The position numbers and the translations under genes were made by a program. Positions 45,184-55,185 of a stretch of 64,000 bases of DNA are shown piece after piece (positions within the stretch are counted from its first letter, which is position 1; each line of letters begins with the position of its first letter). Location of the stretch: contig NZ_CP096563.1 in assembly GCF_023221595.1 (NCBI RefSeq), forward strand, positions 3,206,501-3,270,500. Reading direction: 5' to 3'. This DNA is from Rhodococcus qingshengii JCM 15477 (lineage in GTDB: Bacteria; Actinomycetota; Actinomycetes; Mycobacteriales; Mycobacteriaceae). Below the pieces are notes generated by a model. That model made no database searches. It was not told the DNA's origin and saw only the letters and a program-made list of their open reading frames with translations.

Positions 45184-46161
45184 TTACGAACCGATTACGT
45201 CATAGGCGTCGAGCGCCGCAACGGCTCGATCATGGACTTCGGAGACCAGTTCCGGCGGATGAAGGACCCGAACGCCCTCACCGAATCCCAACACCAGCCT
45301 TGCCATCCATTCAAGTGTTCCGAAACTCATCGTCGCCTCGACCGACCCGTCGTCGTTCACGTGCTCGACGTCCAACGGGTAGTAGTCGAGCATCCACACC
45401 CACTCTTTGGTGATGAACAACCGCGCTTCCGGAAGGGAACCGTCGCCGCTGAACAATTCGAGATTCGAATCCTCCTCGAGGGCCTGCGGCGGCGGGTCGG
45501 CGGGCTCGTCGAGTTGGACGGCGGCGTCGATCCGATCGAATCTGAACAACCGCACGCCCTCGGCTTGACGGCACCACGCCTGGAGGTAGCTGTAGTTGTC
45601 GACCAACACGATACGAACGGGGTCGACGATGCGCTCGGAGACCGCGTCGCGCGAGGCGGAGTAATACGTCAATCGCAGGGCGGTCTTGTCTGCGAGCGCG
45701 GCTCTGACCGTCGCTGCTATCGGGTCTTCGGCGATGTCCGGCGCCGGCGATGTGTCCCGGTCCTGACCGATGGCTCGTGCCGCGGCCGAGCCTGCTGCGT
45801 CCTCGATCTTCGCGATGGCACGCTGCGCCGAGGACGGATCGACCATGCCGGGCATTTCCACCAAGGACCGCAGGGCGATCAGCAACGCCGTCGCCTCCGT
45901 CGAGGTGAGGCGCAACGGGCGATCGATCCCGGCCGAGAACGTGACCTCGATACTTTCCTCGGAGAAGGACAGGTCGATGAGATCACCGGGACCGTAACCG
46001 GGCAGTCCGCACACCCACAGTTGATTGAGGTCGGTCATCAGTTGAGTGGTGCTGACACCGAGCTCCTCGGCGGCCTCGGCGGGACTGATGCCAGGATTTG
46101 CGATGAAGTACGGCACGAGGTTGAGCAGCCGTGCCAACCGCGACGACAGTCGATTGCTCAT
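45184..46161 (-). CDS. pafC: WYL-domain regulator PafC
   Basis: A 325-residue protein: N-terminal winged-helix-like part (RLARLLNLVPYFIANPGISPAEAAEELGV) and a WYL domain (ALRLTYYSASRDAVSERIVDPVRIVLVDNYSYLQAWC). PafBC is a heterodimeric transcriptional activator of the LexA/RecA-independent DNA-damage response in mycobacteria. Start overlaps the pafB stop by one base (TGATG). Confidence 0.94.
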   Translation of the reverse strand: MSNRLSSRLARLLNLVPYFIANPGISPAEAAEELGVSTTQLMTDLNQLWVCGLPGYGPGDLIDLSFSEESIEVTFSAGIDRPLRLTSTEATALLIALRSLVEMPGMVDPSSAQRAIAKIEDAAGSAAARAIGQDRDTSPAPDIAEDPIAATVRAALADKTALRLTYYSASRDAVSERIVDPVRIVLVDNYSYLQAWCRQAEGVRLFRFDRIDAAVQLDEPADPPPQALEEDSNLELFSGDGSLPEARLFITKEWVWMLDYYPLDVEHVNDDGSVEATMSFGTLEWMARLVLGFGEGVRVLHPPELVSEVHDRAVAALDAYDVIGS

Positions 46162-47171
46162 CAGTGGTCCCCCTGTCCATTGCCAGTGATCGGGCTCGCC
46201 GCGGCGGCGCGCAGCTTCGCGACGACCTCAGCACGCAAATCCGGTGGGTCCAGCACCAATGCGTCCAACCCGTGACCGGCGATCAACCGAGCGGTCCATT
46301 CCCAGGATCGGACGGGGATGGCCAGCACGCTGCCGTCGCGATCGGTCAACCGCCGTTCGGACGACGACGTCGCAAGCCGCCGAAGCTCATGGGCGCGGCC
46401 GTCTGCGACCCACACCGTAGCCGTCCCGGTCACGACGCCCGAACCGGTCACGCGATCGACGACCTCGCGAAGGTCGACACCTTCAGGTTTGTGAACCGAA
46501 CCGGCCGGGCCGAACTCCCTGACGTCGTCACCGATCCGTGAGAGCCGGAAGGTCCTCACCGCATCACGGTCGACGTCGTGCCCGACCAGGTACCACTTGC
46601 CGTTGTGCGTGACGACGCCCCACGGTTCGACGGTGCGCTCGGTGAACGGTTCGTTCAATGCACCGCGGTGCTGAAAATGAACTGCTCGGCCGGCGTCGAC
46701 CGCTGCAAGAAGCTTGCCGAGCGCGGGCTCCGAACCGCGGGTGCGCGCGGGAATCGCGGTGACCGGGGCGGCACTGACTTCTGAGTCGACCTGGACGCCC
46801 GCCGCTCGGAGTTTGAGTAGTGCACTCTGGGCTGCCGAAATCAGTTCCGGCGACTCCCACAACTGCACCGCGACGGCGACAGCAGCAGATTCCTCGCTGG
46901 TGAGGTCCACGTCCGGAAGCTCGTAGGCATTGCGATTGATCCGATACCCCTCGACGGTCGAGAACCGTCCTGCCAGACCGGTTTCCAACGGGACACCCAG
47001 GTCACGAAGTTCGTTCTTGTCGCGCTCGAACATGCGACTGAACGCTTCGTAGTTCGCGGAATCGTTGTACCCGGCCACACTGTCACGGATTTTCTCCGCC
47101 GTGAGGAACTGTCTGGTGGACAGCAACGCGATCACCAGGTTCATCAACCGCTCGATTTTTGATGTCGCCAC
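46161..47171 (-). CDS. pafB: WYL-domain regulator PafB
   Basis: A 336-residue partner of PafC: HTH-like IERLMNLVIALLSTRQFLTAEKIRDSVAGY, and a WYL domain with VHFQHRGALNEPFTERTVEPWGVVTHNGKWYLVGHD. GTG start at 47171. A hairpin separates it from pafA, so it may be transcribed on its own. Confidence 0.94.
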   Translation of the reverse strand: MATSKIERLMNLVIALLSTRQFLTAEKIRDSVAGYNDSANYEAFSRMFERDKNELRDLGVPLETGLAGRFSTVEGYRINRNAYELPDVDLTSEESAAVAVAVQLWESPELISAAQSALLKLRAAGVQVDSEVSAAPVTAIPARTRGSEPALGKLLAAVDAGRAVHFQHRGALNEPFTERTVEPWGVVTHNGKWYLVGHDVDRDAVRTFRLSRIGDDVREFGPAGSVHKPEGVDLREVVDRVTGSGVVTGTATVWVADGRAHELRRLATSSSERRLTDRDGSVLAIPVRSWEWTARLIAGHGLDALVLDPPDLRAEVVAKLRAAAASPITGNGQGDH

Positions 47172-47205
47172 GCCGAAATCCTAGTGGCTATCCGATAACC
47201 GAACG

Positions 47206-47233
47206 CGCGCCGGACACTTTCGTGCCCGGCGCG
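47206..47233 (-). terminator. Hairpin between pafA and pafB
   Basis: CGCGCCGGRCAC arms form a 12-bp stem with one wobble and a 4-base loop (GAAA on the pafA strand), 50-75 bp past the pafA stop. No U-tract. Terminator or attenuator between the ligase and its neighbour regulators. Confidence 0.6.
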
Positions 47234-47281
47234 TCGCCGCAAAACAGACCTGCCGTCTTGTACATCTCGAAATTGAGTGAC

Positions 47282-48640
47282 CTACATCGAAGCGATCAAA
47301 CGCTCGACACGCTCGTCGACGGAGCGGAACGGGTCCTTGCACAGCACCGTTCTCTGCGCCTGATCGTTGAGCTTGAGGTGAACCCAGTCGACTGTGAAGT
47401 CCCGGCCTGCTGCCTGGGCTGCGGTGATGAAGTCGCCCCGCAATTTGGCGCGCGTGGTCTGCGGCGGATTCTCGACGGCGTCGTCGATCGTCTCGTCCTC
47501 GGTGACCCGCTTGACCAAGCCCTTGCGCTGGAGAACGTCGAAGACGCCCCGGCCGCGTTTGATGTCATGGTAAGCCAAGTCGAGCTGCGCGATCTTGGGA
47601 TCGGACAGATCGAAACCGTGACGGTCCTGGTAGCGCTGGAACAGCTTGCGCTTGATGACCCAGTCGATCTCCGTGTCGACCTTCGCAAAATCCTGAGCTT
47701 CGACGGCATCGAGGGTGCGACCCCACAGGTCGACTACCTGCTCCACCTGCGGGTCCGGTTCGCGGTTACGCAGATGTTCGACTGCCTTGGCGTGGTATTC
47801 GCGTTGAATATCGAGGGCACTGGCCTGACGTCCACCAGCAAGGCGAACCGGCTTTTTACCGGTCACGTCGTGACTGACCTCGCGGATGGCACGAATCGGG
47901 TTGTCCAGCGCGAAATCGCGGAACGACACCCCGGCTTCGATCATCTCGAGCACCAGTGCGGCCGAACCGACCTTGAGCATCGTCGTCGTTTCGGCCATGT
48001 TCGAATCGCCGACGATCACGTGCAGGCGGCGGTACTTCTCGGCGTCCGCGTGCGGTTCGTCGCGGGTGTTGATGATCGGACGCGAGCGAGTGGTAGCCGA
48101 CGAGACGCCCTCCCAGATGTGTTCCGCGCGCTGCGAGAGGCAGAACGTCGCGGCCTTCGGAGTCTGCAGTACCTTTCCGGCGCCGCAGATCAACTGGCGC
48201 GTGACGAGGAACGGCAACAAGACATCCGAAATGCGGGAGAACTCACCGGCGCGCGCGACGAGAAAGTTCTCGTGGCAGCCGTACGAGTTTCCGGCCGAGT
48301 CGGTGTTGTTCTTGAAGAGATAGATGTCGCCACCAATACCCTCCTCGGCGAGTCTCGCCTCGGCGTCGATTAGCAGTTCTTCGAGCACACGCTCACCGGC
48401 ACGGTCGTGATTGACCAGCTGGATGAGGCTGTCGCACTCGGCCGTCGCGTACTCCGGGTGCGAACCCACATCCAGGTACAAGCGAGCTCCGTTACGGAGG
48501 AAGACGTTGGAGCTGCGACCCCACGACACGACACGACGGAAGAGGTAACGAGCAACCTCGTCGGGGCTCAGTCTCCTGTGCCCGTGAAAGGTGCAGGTAA
48601 CGCCGAATTCCGTCTCGATACCCATGATTCGTCTCTGCAC
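47282..48640 (-). CDS. pafA: Pup-protein ligase PafA
   Basis: A 452-residue ligase that joins the C-terminal Glu of Pup to substrate lysines using ATP. Glutamine-synthetase-like fold: E9 in GIETEFG for Mg/ATP, D57 in [13 protein letters not shown], and [26 protein letters not shown] 48640 fits the conserved N-terminus (QRRIMGIE). Large frames further upstream belong to the other strand's PAP2 gene. Confidence 0.96.
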   Translation of the reverse strand: MQRRIMGIETEFGVTCTFHGHRRLSPDEVARYLFRRVVSWGRSSNVFLRNGARLYLDVGSHPEYATAECDSLIQLVNHDRAGERVLEELLIDAEARLAEEGIGGDIYLFKNNTDSAGNSYGCHENFLVARAGEFSRISDVLLPFLVTRQLICGAGKVLQTPKAATFCLSQRAEHIWEGVSSATTRSRPIINTRDEPHADAEKYRRLHVIVGDSNMAETTTMLKVGSAALVLEMIEAGVSFRDFALDNPIRAIREVSHDVTGKKPVRLAGGRQASALDIQREYHAKAVEHLRNREPDPQVEQVVDLWGRTLDAVEAQDFAKVDTEIDWVIKRKLFQRYQDRHGFDLSDPKIAQLDLAYHDIKRGRGVFDVLQRKGLVKRVTEDETIDDAVENPPQTTRAKLRGDFITAAQAAGRDFTVDWVHLKLNDQAQRTVLCKDPFRSVDERVERLIASM

Positions 48641-48739
48641 ACTTCGACAGTACAACCAGAATGCGAGGTTCACCCGTGTACTTCGATCGCGTCGTAAGTC
48701 ACGACTCGACAACGTCGGGCGGCAGCATAGTGTGACGGT

Positions 48740-50203
48740 GTGAGCCTTATTCGCCGAAAAGTTGTCCGAAGCGACGTCAAAGTCATGGAAAGCACTGGAG
48801 CACTGCGCCCTTCCGTGCTCGACCCGACCATGCGGTTTCTCTCCAGAGCCGCCGATCACGGCGTTTTGTGGATGGTTGTCGCCGCCTTGCTCGCGATGAT
48901 CGGCGGGCGGCCCCGTAGGGCAGCAGCACGCGGGCTGCTCGCACTGGCCGGTTCCAGCGCGCTGGCCAACGGCATACTCAAGCCCCTCTTTCCCCGCCGA
49001 CGCCCACCGGCACGCGTCTGGCTGAGCCCGAAGCGAGGCGTCGACATTCCGACGTCGTCCTCGTTCCCCTCCGGACATTCGTCTTCGGCCGCGGCATTCA
49101 CCGCGGCAGTGGCCATGGAGTCCCCGGTTGCTGGAGCTGCTCTCGCACCACTGGCCGCAGCAGTGGCGTACTCACGTGTTCACAACGGAGTCCACTGGCC
49201 GTCCGACGTCTTCGCAGGCCTCGCGGTCGGCGGTGCTATCGCTGCCGGCACGCGTCGTTGGTGGGCGGTGCGGGACGAAGAGCCCGCCGAACTCGGACCC
49301 GAGTGCGTGGTCCCCGCGCTCCCGCGCGGAGAAGGCTTGTTGGTCTTCACCAATCCTGGTTCAGGCTCCGAGGACGACGGGATCGTGGAATCGATTCGAG
49401 AACTACTACCTGCGGCGATCGTCTACGAGTTCGACGCGGACATCGACTTCGACATGCAGATCGATGCCAAGATCCCCGAGCTCTCGCCGAAAGCGTTGGG
49501 TGTATGCGGCGGCGACGGAACAGTGGTCACGGTCGCGACCGCGGCGACAAAGCACGAGCTACCACTTGCGGTTTTTCCCGGCGGAACATTGAACCATTTC
49601 GCCCGCGACGTCGGGGCGGTGAATGTCGAGGAGACCGCACAGGCAGTCGAGTCCGGTCAGGCGGCATTCGTCGACCACGCGGTGGTGCGCACGGATTCCG
49701 GAGTGACTGCACGGTTTCTCAACACAGCCAGCCTCGGTGGATACCCGGATGCTGTGCGCCTGAGGGAAAAGTGGGAACCACGTTTCGGTAAGTGGCCGGC
49801 CGCGGGAGCCGCGATGATCCGGGTTCTCGCAGCGGCGGAGCCGATGACTGTCACCATCGACGAAAAGCGGACCACCATCTGGATGCTGTTCGTCGGAAAC
49901 GGGCGATACTCCCCCGCCGATCAAGTGCCGATGTCGCGTCCGGAGATGAACCGTGGACTACTCGACGTCCGCTATCTGCGCGCGGACAAGAAATTCTCGC
50001 GCTCACGTCTGCTGTTTGCCGCAGCCACAGGCACATTGGGCAGCTCGCGGGTCTACGTTCGCGAACTAGTCTCTTCGATGTCGGTCCGAGTCGCCGATTC
50101 ACCGGTAGCCATCGCCACCGACGGTGAAGTGGTGGCAGACGCGCGCCGGTTCGATTTCGACACCGAACCGGGCGCGGTGGCCGTCTACCGAGTCACTCAG
50201 TGA
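48740..50203 (+). CDS. PAP2 phosphatase - diacylglycerol kinase catalytic domain fusion
   Basis: A 487-residue bifunctional membrane-associated protein. The N-terminal PAP2 part has [14 protein letters not shown] (81-94), SFPSGHSSS (108-116) and [13 protein letters not shown] (145-157). The C-terminal part is a DAGK catalytic domain with NPGSGS (205-210), CGGDGTV (256-262) and [12 protein letters not shown] (279-290). It may recycle lipid phosphates; substrate unknown. Located in the proteasome locus but divergent from pafA and convergent with prcA. GTG start at 48740. Confidence 0.9.
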   Translation: MSLIRRKVVRSDVKVMESTGALRPSVLDPTMRFLSRAADHGVLWMVVAALLAMIGGRPRRAAARGLLALAGSSALANGILKPLFPRRRPPARVWLSPKRGVDIPTSSSFPSGHSSSAAAFTAAVAMESPVAGAALAPLAAAVAYSRVHNGVHWPSDVFAGLAVGGAIAAGTRRWWAVRDEEPAELGPECVVPALPRGEGLLVFTNPGSGSEDDGIVESIRELLPAAIVYEFDADIDFDMQIDAKIPELSPKALGVCGGDGTVVTVATAATKHELPLAVFPGGTLNHFARDVGAVNVEETAQAVESGQAAFVDHAVVRTDSGVTARFLNTASLGGYPDAVRLREKWEPRFGKWPAAGAAMIRVLAAAEPMTVTIDEKRTTIWMLFVGNGRYSPADQVPMSRPEMNRGLLDVRYLRADKKFSRSRLLFAAATGTLGSSRVYVRELVSSMSVRVADSPVAIATDGEVVADARRFDFDTEPGAVAVYRVTQ

Positions 50204-50240
50204 CTCCAGACCTGCAGTAGCTCCCAGACCTACGGAGTAT

Positions 50241-51008
50241 CTACGAGGGTGCGTCGCCGTTTGCCGGCGGCGCATCCTCGACTGCTGCCGGAGCTGGAAG
50301 CATCTCTTCCAAAACCGTTCCAGCGATCCGTTTGAACGCACGGCGTGGACGATTGCTGTCGAGTACGGCAACCTCGAGTGCGCTCACATCGAGAGTTCGT
50401 GGTTCCGCCTCAGTGGTTCCGGCCGGTGCCGGGCCGCCCTTTTGGAGCGCCCCGACTGCAATCCGCACTGCGGATTCGAGGTCGAGGTCTCGCTGGTACG
50501 ACTCGCGCATCGCCGTCACGATCGGTTCGGTCGTGCCGCCCATGACCACGAATTCCTGCTCGTCCGCGATGGATCCGTCGTACGTGATCCGGTAGAGCTG
50601 AGCCGGCGTACTGCTTCCGAAGCGACCGATCTCGGCAACACAGATCTCGACCTCGTACGGCTTGGGCTGCTCGGTGAAGATCGTTCCCAGGGTTTGTGCG
50701 TACGCATTGGCGAGCGAACGCCCGGTGACGTCCCGACGATCGTACGAGTACCCACGCATGTCTGCGTGGACGATGCCCGCGCGGCGCAGATTCTCGAACT
50801 CGTTGTACTTGCCCACTGCCGCGAATCCGAGACGGTCGTACAGTTCGCTGACCTTGTGCAGAGCACGCGACGGGTTCTCGGCGACAAAGAGCACTCCGTC
50901 GCGGTAGGTGAGAACGACGACGCTGCGCCCGCGGGCAATTCCCTTGCGCGCCAATTCCGAACGATCGCGCATGATCTGTTCGGCGGATGCGTAATACGGC
51001 ATCGTCAT
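50241..51008 (-). CDS. prcA: 20S proteasome alpha subunit PrcA
   Basis: A 255-residue alpha subunit: N-terminal gate [27 protein letters not shown] and core [32 protein letters not shown]. It forms the outer rings that bind Mpa/ARC. The C-terminal tail (ERGALP-type, residues 220-255) is longer and charged. Start overlaps the prcB stop (ATGA, 51005-51008). Confidence 0.96.
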   Translation of the reverse strand: MTMPYYASAEQIMRDRSELARKGIARGRSVVVLTYRDGVLFVAENPSRALHKVSELYDRLGFAAVGKYNEFENLRRAGIVHADMRGYSYDRRDVTGRSLANAYAQTLGTIFTEQPKPYEVEICVAEIGRFGSSTPAQLYRITYDGSIADEQEFVVMGGTTEPIVTAMRESYQRDLDLESAVRIAVGALQKGGPAPAGTTEAEPRTLDVSALEVAVLDSNRPRRAFKRIAGTVLEEMLPAPAAVEDAPPANGDAPS

Positions 51009-51883
51009 AGCGCAGACTCCCCTTCCGGACTCGCGGTCGCCGTGCGAGCCGCGACGATCTCCCTGGCGATCTCGGCAGCCCTGGTGGGCGACAACTCCAC
51101 AGCGCCGGCCGAGGTGATGGTGACCGCCGTCGGATAGATCCCCCGTGTCAGATCAGGACCACCGGTAGCCGAATCGTCATCTGCCGCGTCGTACAGCGCC
51201 TCGACGGCGAACCGAAGCGCGGTGTCCTCGTCGATTCCCGGTGAATACAGCTTCTTGAGCGCCGATTTCGCGAACAGGGAGCCAGATCCGACTGCGTGAT
51301 AGCCCGCGCGCTCCTCGTATCGCCCACCGACGACGTCGTAGGAGACGATGCGACCGGCGGTGGACGGATCGACCGCGTCCAGGTCGTAACCCACGAGCAG
51401 TGGCACAACCGCCAAACCTTGCATCGCTGCTCCGAGATTTCCTCGAACCATCGACGAAAGTCGATTGGCCTTGCCGTCGAACGTGAGTGGGACGCCTTCG
51501 ATCTTCTCGTAATGTTCGAGCTCGACCGCGAAGAGCCGGACCAGTTCGATTGCGATCCCGGCCGTACCGGCAATACCCGCAGCCGAGTAGTCGTCCGTGA
51601 CGTACACCTTCTGCACGTCACGGCTGGCGATGAGATTGCCCATCGTCGCTCGGCGATCACCCGCGAGCAGAACACCACCCGCATAGCTGATCGCGACGAT
51701 GGTGGTGCCGTGCGGAGCTACGTCTCCCCCGCCCATGACAACACCTCCTGTGTCGGCGAAGCGGTTCTGCGGAAGATGCTCCGGTGCATGCACCCGAAGG
51801 TATTCCGAGAATGACGACAGATTCGAGCCGAAGCTCAACCGTGTGTCCCCGTCTGTGATCCGGGGCGCGCGATCCACCGTCAC
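51005..51883 (-). CDS. prcB: 20S proteasome beta subunit PrcB
   Basis: A 292-residue precursor. The propeptide is about 59 residues; autocleavage at [10 protein letters not shown] exposes Thr60 as nucleophile. Other catalytic features: GDRRATMGN and [19 protein letters not shown] start overlaps the pup stop. Family knowledge: 14 beta subunits make the inner rings. Confidence 0.96.
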   Translation of the reverse strand: MTVDRAPRITDGDTRLSFGSNLSSFSEYLRVHAPEHLPQNRFADTGGVVMGGGDVAPHGTTIVAISYAGGVLLAGDRRATMGNLIASRDVQKVYVTDDYSAAGIAGTAGIAIELVRLFAVELEHYEKIEGVPLTFDGKANRLSSMVRGNLGAAMQGLAVVPLLVGYDLDAVDPSTAGRIVSYDVVGGRYEERAGYHAVGSGSLFAKSALKKLYSPGIDEDTALRFAVEALYDAADDDSATGGPDLTRGIYPTAVTITSAGAVELSPTRAAEIAREIVAARTATASPEGESAL

Positions 51884-52074
51884 TGGCCGCCCTTCTGGAC
51901 GTAGGCACGGACGAAGTCCTCGGCGTTCTCTTCCAACACGTCGTCGATCTCGTCGAGCAGGTCGTCGGTTTCTGCAGCGAGCTTCTCGCGACGTTCCTGG
52001 CCGGCACTGCCGTCGCCACCAGTGGTTTCGTCGTCTTCGCCGCCACCGGCACGCTGCGTCTGTTCTTGAGCCAT
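51880..52074 (-). CDS. pup: Prokaryotic ubiquitin-like protein Pup
   Basis: A 64-residue disordered, acidic protein ending GGQ; Dop deamidates the Gln to Glu before ligation. The helical part [20 protein letters not shown] binds the Mpa/ARC coiled coil. ATG 52074 has an ideal AAGGAGG. First gene of pup-prcB-prcA. Confidence 0.97.
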   Translation of the reverse strand: MAQEQTQRAGGGEDDETTGGDGSAGQERREKLAAETDDLLDEIDDVLEENAEDFVRAYVQKGGQ

Positions 52075-52222
52075 CGCCGTCGACCTCCTTGTGTGAAGGG
52101 AGCTCTCGCGAGCATCCTGTTCGGCCCAGCAGAGTCGGTAACTGATCCCGCTCGGACCTTCACCCTACCGAGCGGCACCGTCAGGTGTGGAGAGACGCGA
52201 CGGCGAGCCGCATCGGCTGATT

Positions 52223-53722
52223 TCAGTGAGTGAGCTGATCAACCAGTTCCGCGGCGCTGTCCACGGAGTCGAGCAACGCTCCGACGTGCGCTTTGGTACC
52301 TCGAAGCGGCTCGAGGGTGGGGATACGGATCAACGATTCACCGCCGAGATCGAAGATGACCGAATCCCAGCTCGCGGCCGCGATATCGGCCCCGAATCGG
52401 CGTAGGCACTCGCCCCGGAAGTATGCGCGAGTGTCGGTGGGAGGGTTCGTGACCGCGTCGAGAACCTGCTGTTCGGTGACAAGCCGCTCCATTGAGCCGC
52501 GAGCAACCAGGCGGTTGTACAGGCCCTTGTCGAGTCGCACGTCGGAGTACTGCAGATCCACCAGATGCAATCGCGGCGCCGACCACGCGAGTCCCTCACG
52601 ATTGCGGAACCCTTCGAGCAGACGCAGTTTGGCCGGCCAGTCGAGGATGTTCGCGCACTCCATGGGATCGCGCTCGAGGAGATCGAGAACCATCGCCCAC
52701 TTGGCGACGATATCGTCCGCTCGCGGATCACGATCGGTCTCACGGTCGAGGAACTTCGAGACACGTTCGAGGTAAATGCGTTGCAGCGCAAGCCCTGTCA
52801 GTTCACGTCCGTCGGCCAGCGCAACGGTCTTGCGCAGAGTGGGGTCGTGACTGATGTGGTGGACGGCCGTGACCGGACGCGCCAGTTGCAGATCGGTGAG
52901 GTCGACACCTGCCTCGATCAGGTCGAGTACCAGCGCCGTTGTTCCAACCTTGAGGTACGTCGACATCTCCGCGAGGTTCGCGTCACCGATGATGACGTGC
53001 AGGCGGCGATACTTGTCCGCATCCGCGTGCGGTTCGTCGCGGGTGTTGATGATTCCGCGCTTGAGAGTGGTCTCGAGGCCTACTTCGACCTCGATGTAGT
53101 CGGATCGCTGCGAAAGCTGGAATCCGGCCTCGTCGCCGGACTGACCGAGACCCACACGACCGGAACCGCAGATCACCTGCCGGGACGCGAAAAACGGGGT
53201 TAATCCGGTCACTATCGAGGCGAACGGGGTCTCACGTGAGCAGAGGTAGTTCTCGTGCGTGCCGTACGAGGCACCCTTGCCGTCGACGTTGTTCTTGTAC
53301 AGCTGGAGCCGAGGCGCACCCGGCACGCTGGATGCGTGCCGCGCAGCCGCTTCCATGACGCGTTCGCCGGCCTTGTCCCAGATCACGGCGTCGAGCGGGT
53401 CGGCGACCTCGGGCGCCGAATACTCCGGATGTGCGTGGTCGACGTACAACCGTGCCCCGTTGGTGAGAATCATGTTCGCGGCGCCGATCTCGTCCGCGTC
53501 GATCACCGGCGCGGGACCGCTCATTCGCCCCAGATCGAAGCCTCGGGCATCTCGCAGCGGAGATTCGACCTCGTAATCCCAGCGTGTGCGCTTGGCCCGT
53601 GGCACGCCCGCTGCGGCGGCGTAGGCAAGCACCGCCTGGGTTGAAGTGAGAATCGGATTCGCCGACGGCTCACTGGGTGAAGATATTCCGTATTCGACCT
53701 CGACACCGATGATCCGCTGCAT
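52223..53722 (-). CDS. dop: Pup deamidase/depupylase Dop
   Basis: A 499-residue PafA paralogue. E8 (GVEVEYG), D95 ([14 protein letters not shown]) and [23 protein letters not shown] are conserved, plus the longer Dop-loop insertion around residues 40-75. It deamidates Pup and removes it from proteins. ATG 53722; upstream longer frame is unsupported. 149 bp before pup. Confidence 0.96.
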   Translation of the reverse strand: MQRIIGVEVEYGISSPSEPSANPILTSTQAVLAYAAAAGVPRAKRTRWDYEVESPLRDARGFDLGRMSGPAPVIDADEIGAANMILTNGARLYVDHAHPEYSAPEVADPLDAVIWDKAGERVMEAAARHASSVPGAPRLQLYKNNVDGKGASYGTHENYLCSRETPFASIVTGLTPFFASRQVICGSGRVGLGQSGDEAGFQLSQRSDYIEVEVGLETTLKRGIINTRDEPHADADKYRRLHVIIGDANLAEMSTYLKVGTTALVLDLIEAGVDLTDLQLARPVTAVHHISHDPTLRKTVALADGRELTGLALQRIYLERVSKFLDRETDRDPRADDIVAKWAMVLDLLERDPMECANILDWPAKLRLLEGFRNREGLAWSAPRLHLVDLQYSDVRLDKGLYNRLVARGSMERLVTEQQVLDAVTNPPTDTRAYFRGECLRRFGADIAAASWDSVIFDLGGESLIRIPTLEPLRGTKAHVGALLDSVDSAAELVDQLTH

Positions 53723-53780
53723 GACACAAGAGCCTATGTGATTGCGGCGCGGCACCCACAGGCGTGGCACAGTTGGAGGA

Positions 53781-54338
53781 ATGCACCAACCTCTCACCGC
53801 AGACCTGAATCCCGCGGACGAGGTAGTCGCCGTGTACGACCGGACGGGTAATCCGATCGGCCGAGCACCACGTTCGGTCGTCTACTCGGGTGGGCTCTGG
53901 CACGCGAGTGCGGGCGTCCTGGTTCGTACCGGGGACGGCTCCCGCATCTACGTCCATCGCCGAACCGACACGAAAGCGGTGTTCGGGGGCTATCACGACT
54001 GTCTTGCCGGAGGTGTCGTCGATCCGGGTGAGACGCCGCAGGAAACTGCGATCCGTGAAGTCGGTGAAGAACTCGGAATCTTCGGAACGGCAGACCAGCC
54101 ACTCCAACTGACGGAGATCGCTCGAAAATCCTGGGACGGCGAGTGGAACAACTCTCCGTTGCGCTGTCACCTGTTTGCGTTCGAACTCAGATACGACGGG
54201 CCGACGGCACATCAGCCCAGCGAGATCGCCGAAGGTTGGTGGTGGACGCCGAAAGAACTCGGCGCCCACCTGCAGGACCCGTCGTGGCCGTTCGTTCCGG
54301 ACTCACGCGCGCTGCTGGCCGACTATTGCTGGAGCTGA
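53781..54338 (+). CDS. NUDIX hydrolase
   Basis: A 185-residue NUDIX protein with the box [24 protein letters not shown] (G-x5-E-x7-REVGEEL). YfcD/IPP-isomerase-like folds are similar. Substrate unknown. ATG 53781 has GGAGG only one base away, so the start may be a few codons later or leaderless. Divergent from dop. Confidence 0.86.
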   Translation: MHQPLTADLNPADEVVAVYDRTGNPIGRAPRSVVYSGGLWHASAGVLVRTGDGSRIYVHRRTDTKAVFGGYHDCLAGGVVDPGETPQETAIREVGEELGIFGTADQPLQLTEIARKSWDGEWNNSPLRCHLFAFELRYDGPTAHQPSEIAEGWWWTPKELGAHLQDPSWPFVPDSRALLADYCWS

Positions 54339-54340
54339 AA

Positions 54341-54383
54341 ACCGCTGGGACTGAACACCGCTGGGACTGAACACTGGTGGGAC
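54341..54383. repeat. 16-bp tandem repeat after the NUDIX gene
   Basis: ACCGCTGGGACTGAAC occurs twice without spacer (54341-54356, 54357-54372) and a degraded third copy (ACTGGTGGGAC) follows. It starts two bases after the NUDIX stop in a 51-bp convergent gap. Probably slippage-type duplication. Confidence 0.75.
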
Positions 54384-54389
54384 CTGTGA

Positions 54390-55067
54390 TCAGCCCGGGG
54401 TGATCGCCGAGAGCCACGCAGCGAACGCGCTGGGGTTGCGGGTCTGCGCGAGAACGCGTCCTGGGCCGGTGAAGTCGAAGACAAATCCTTCACCGGACTT
54501 CATCGACTGAATGGTGCGCCCCTGAACGGCGCGCCGCATGTTGAAGTTCATCCCGAGGTCGTAGGCGACCACGTGACCGGTATCGATCGTGACCGTCTCG
54601 CCTGGCTGCAAGTCGATGACGTCGATCGCGCCGTAGACGGCCAGCACTACTTCACCGTCGCCACTTGCCCGCAGGCCGAAGCCGCCCTCACCGCCGAAGA
54701 GGTTGGACATGCCGCCCCACTTGGACTCGACCGTCACACCGTAGGAGTTGGCCAACCATGTTCCACGGTTGAGGAAGAACGGGCGATCAGAGGTGATGGT
54801 CAGCGGGATCAGATCTCCGGGAAGCACGCCAGTCACGTCGACCCAACCACCTTGCGGCGGAGCGGTATACGTCGTGACGAAAAACGACTCCCCACTGAGC
54901 ATCGACCGCTTGAGCCCCTGCAGGACGCCGCCCTGCGCCTTCGCTTCGAGAACTACGCCGGCGGAATGCGCGAGCATTGCCCCGCTCTCCACGCGCAGCG
55001 GTTCGCCGGGCGCGAGGTAGCAGCGAGCGACAGTGGACGACGGATTGTGTCGAAGATGTATCTGCAC
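54390..55067 (-). CDS. AIM24 / TIGR00266-family protein
   Basis: A 225-residue beta-rich protein: RCYLAPGEPLRVESGAMLAHSAGV, RSMLSGESFFVTTYTAPPQGGWVDV, FFLNRGTWLANS and MKSGEGFVFDFTGPGRVLAQTRN. Members of the AIM24 family have unclear functions. GTG start at 55067 with no ribosome site; 118 bp from the Mpa stop. Confidence 0.88.
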   Translation of the reverse strand: MQIHLRHNPSSTVARCYLAPGEPLRVESGAMLAHSAGVVLEAKAQGGVLQGLKRSMLSGESFFVTTYTAPPQGGWVDVTGVLPGDLIPLTITSDRPFFLNRGTWLANSYGVTVESKWGGMSNLFGGEGGFGLRASGDGEVVLAVYGAIDVIDLQPGETVTIDTGHVVAYDLGMNFNMRRAVQGRTIQSMKSGEGFVFDFTGPGRVLAQTRNPSAFAAWLSAITPG

Positions 55068-55185
55068 GGCGGGACTCTAAACCAGCGCGACCGACCGGTC
55101 CAATCGCGACGGAGGGAACGGCAGCGACGCACAGATCGGGCCGACGACTCTCGCGGAGTGGCCGGCCCGATCGGTGTTGGTTTCG

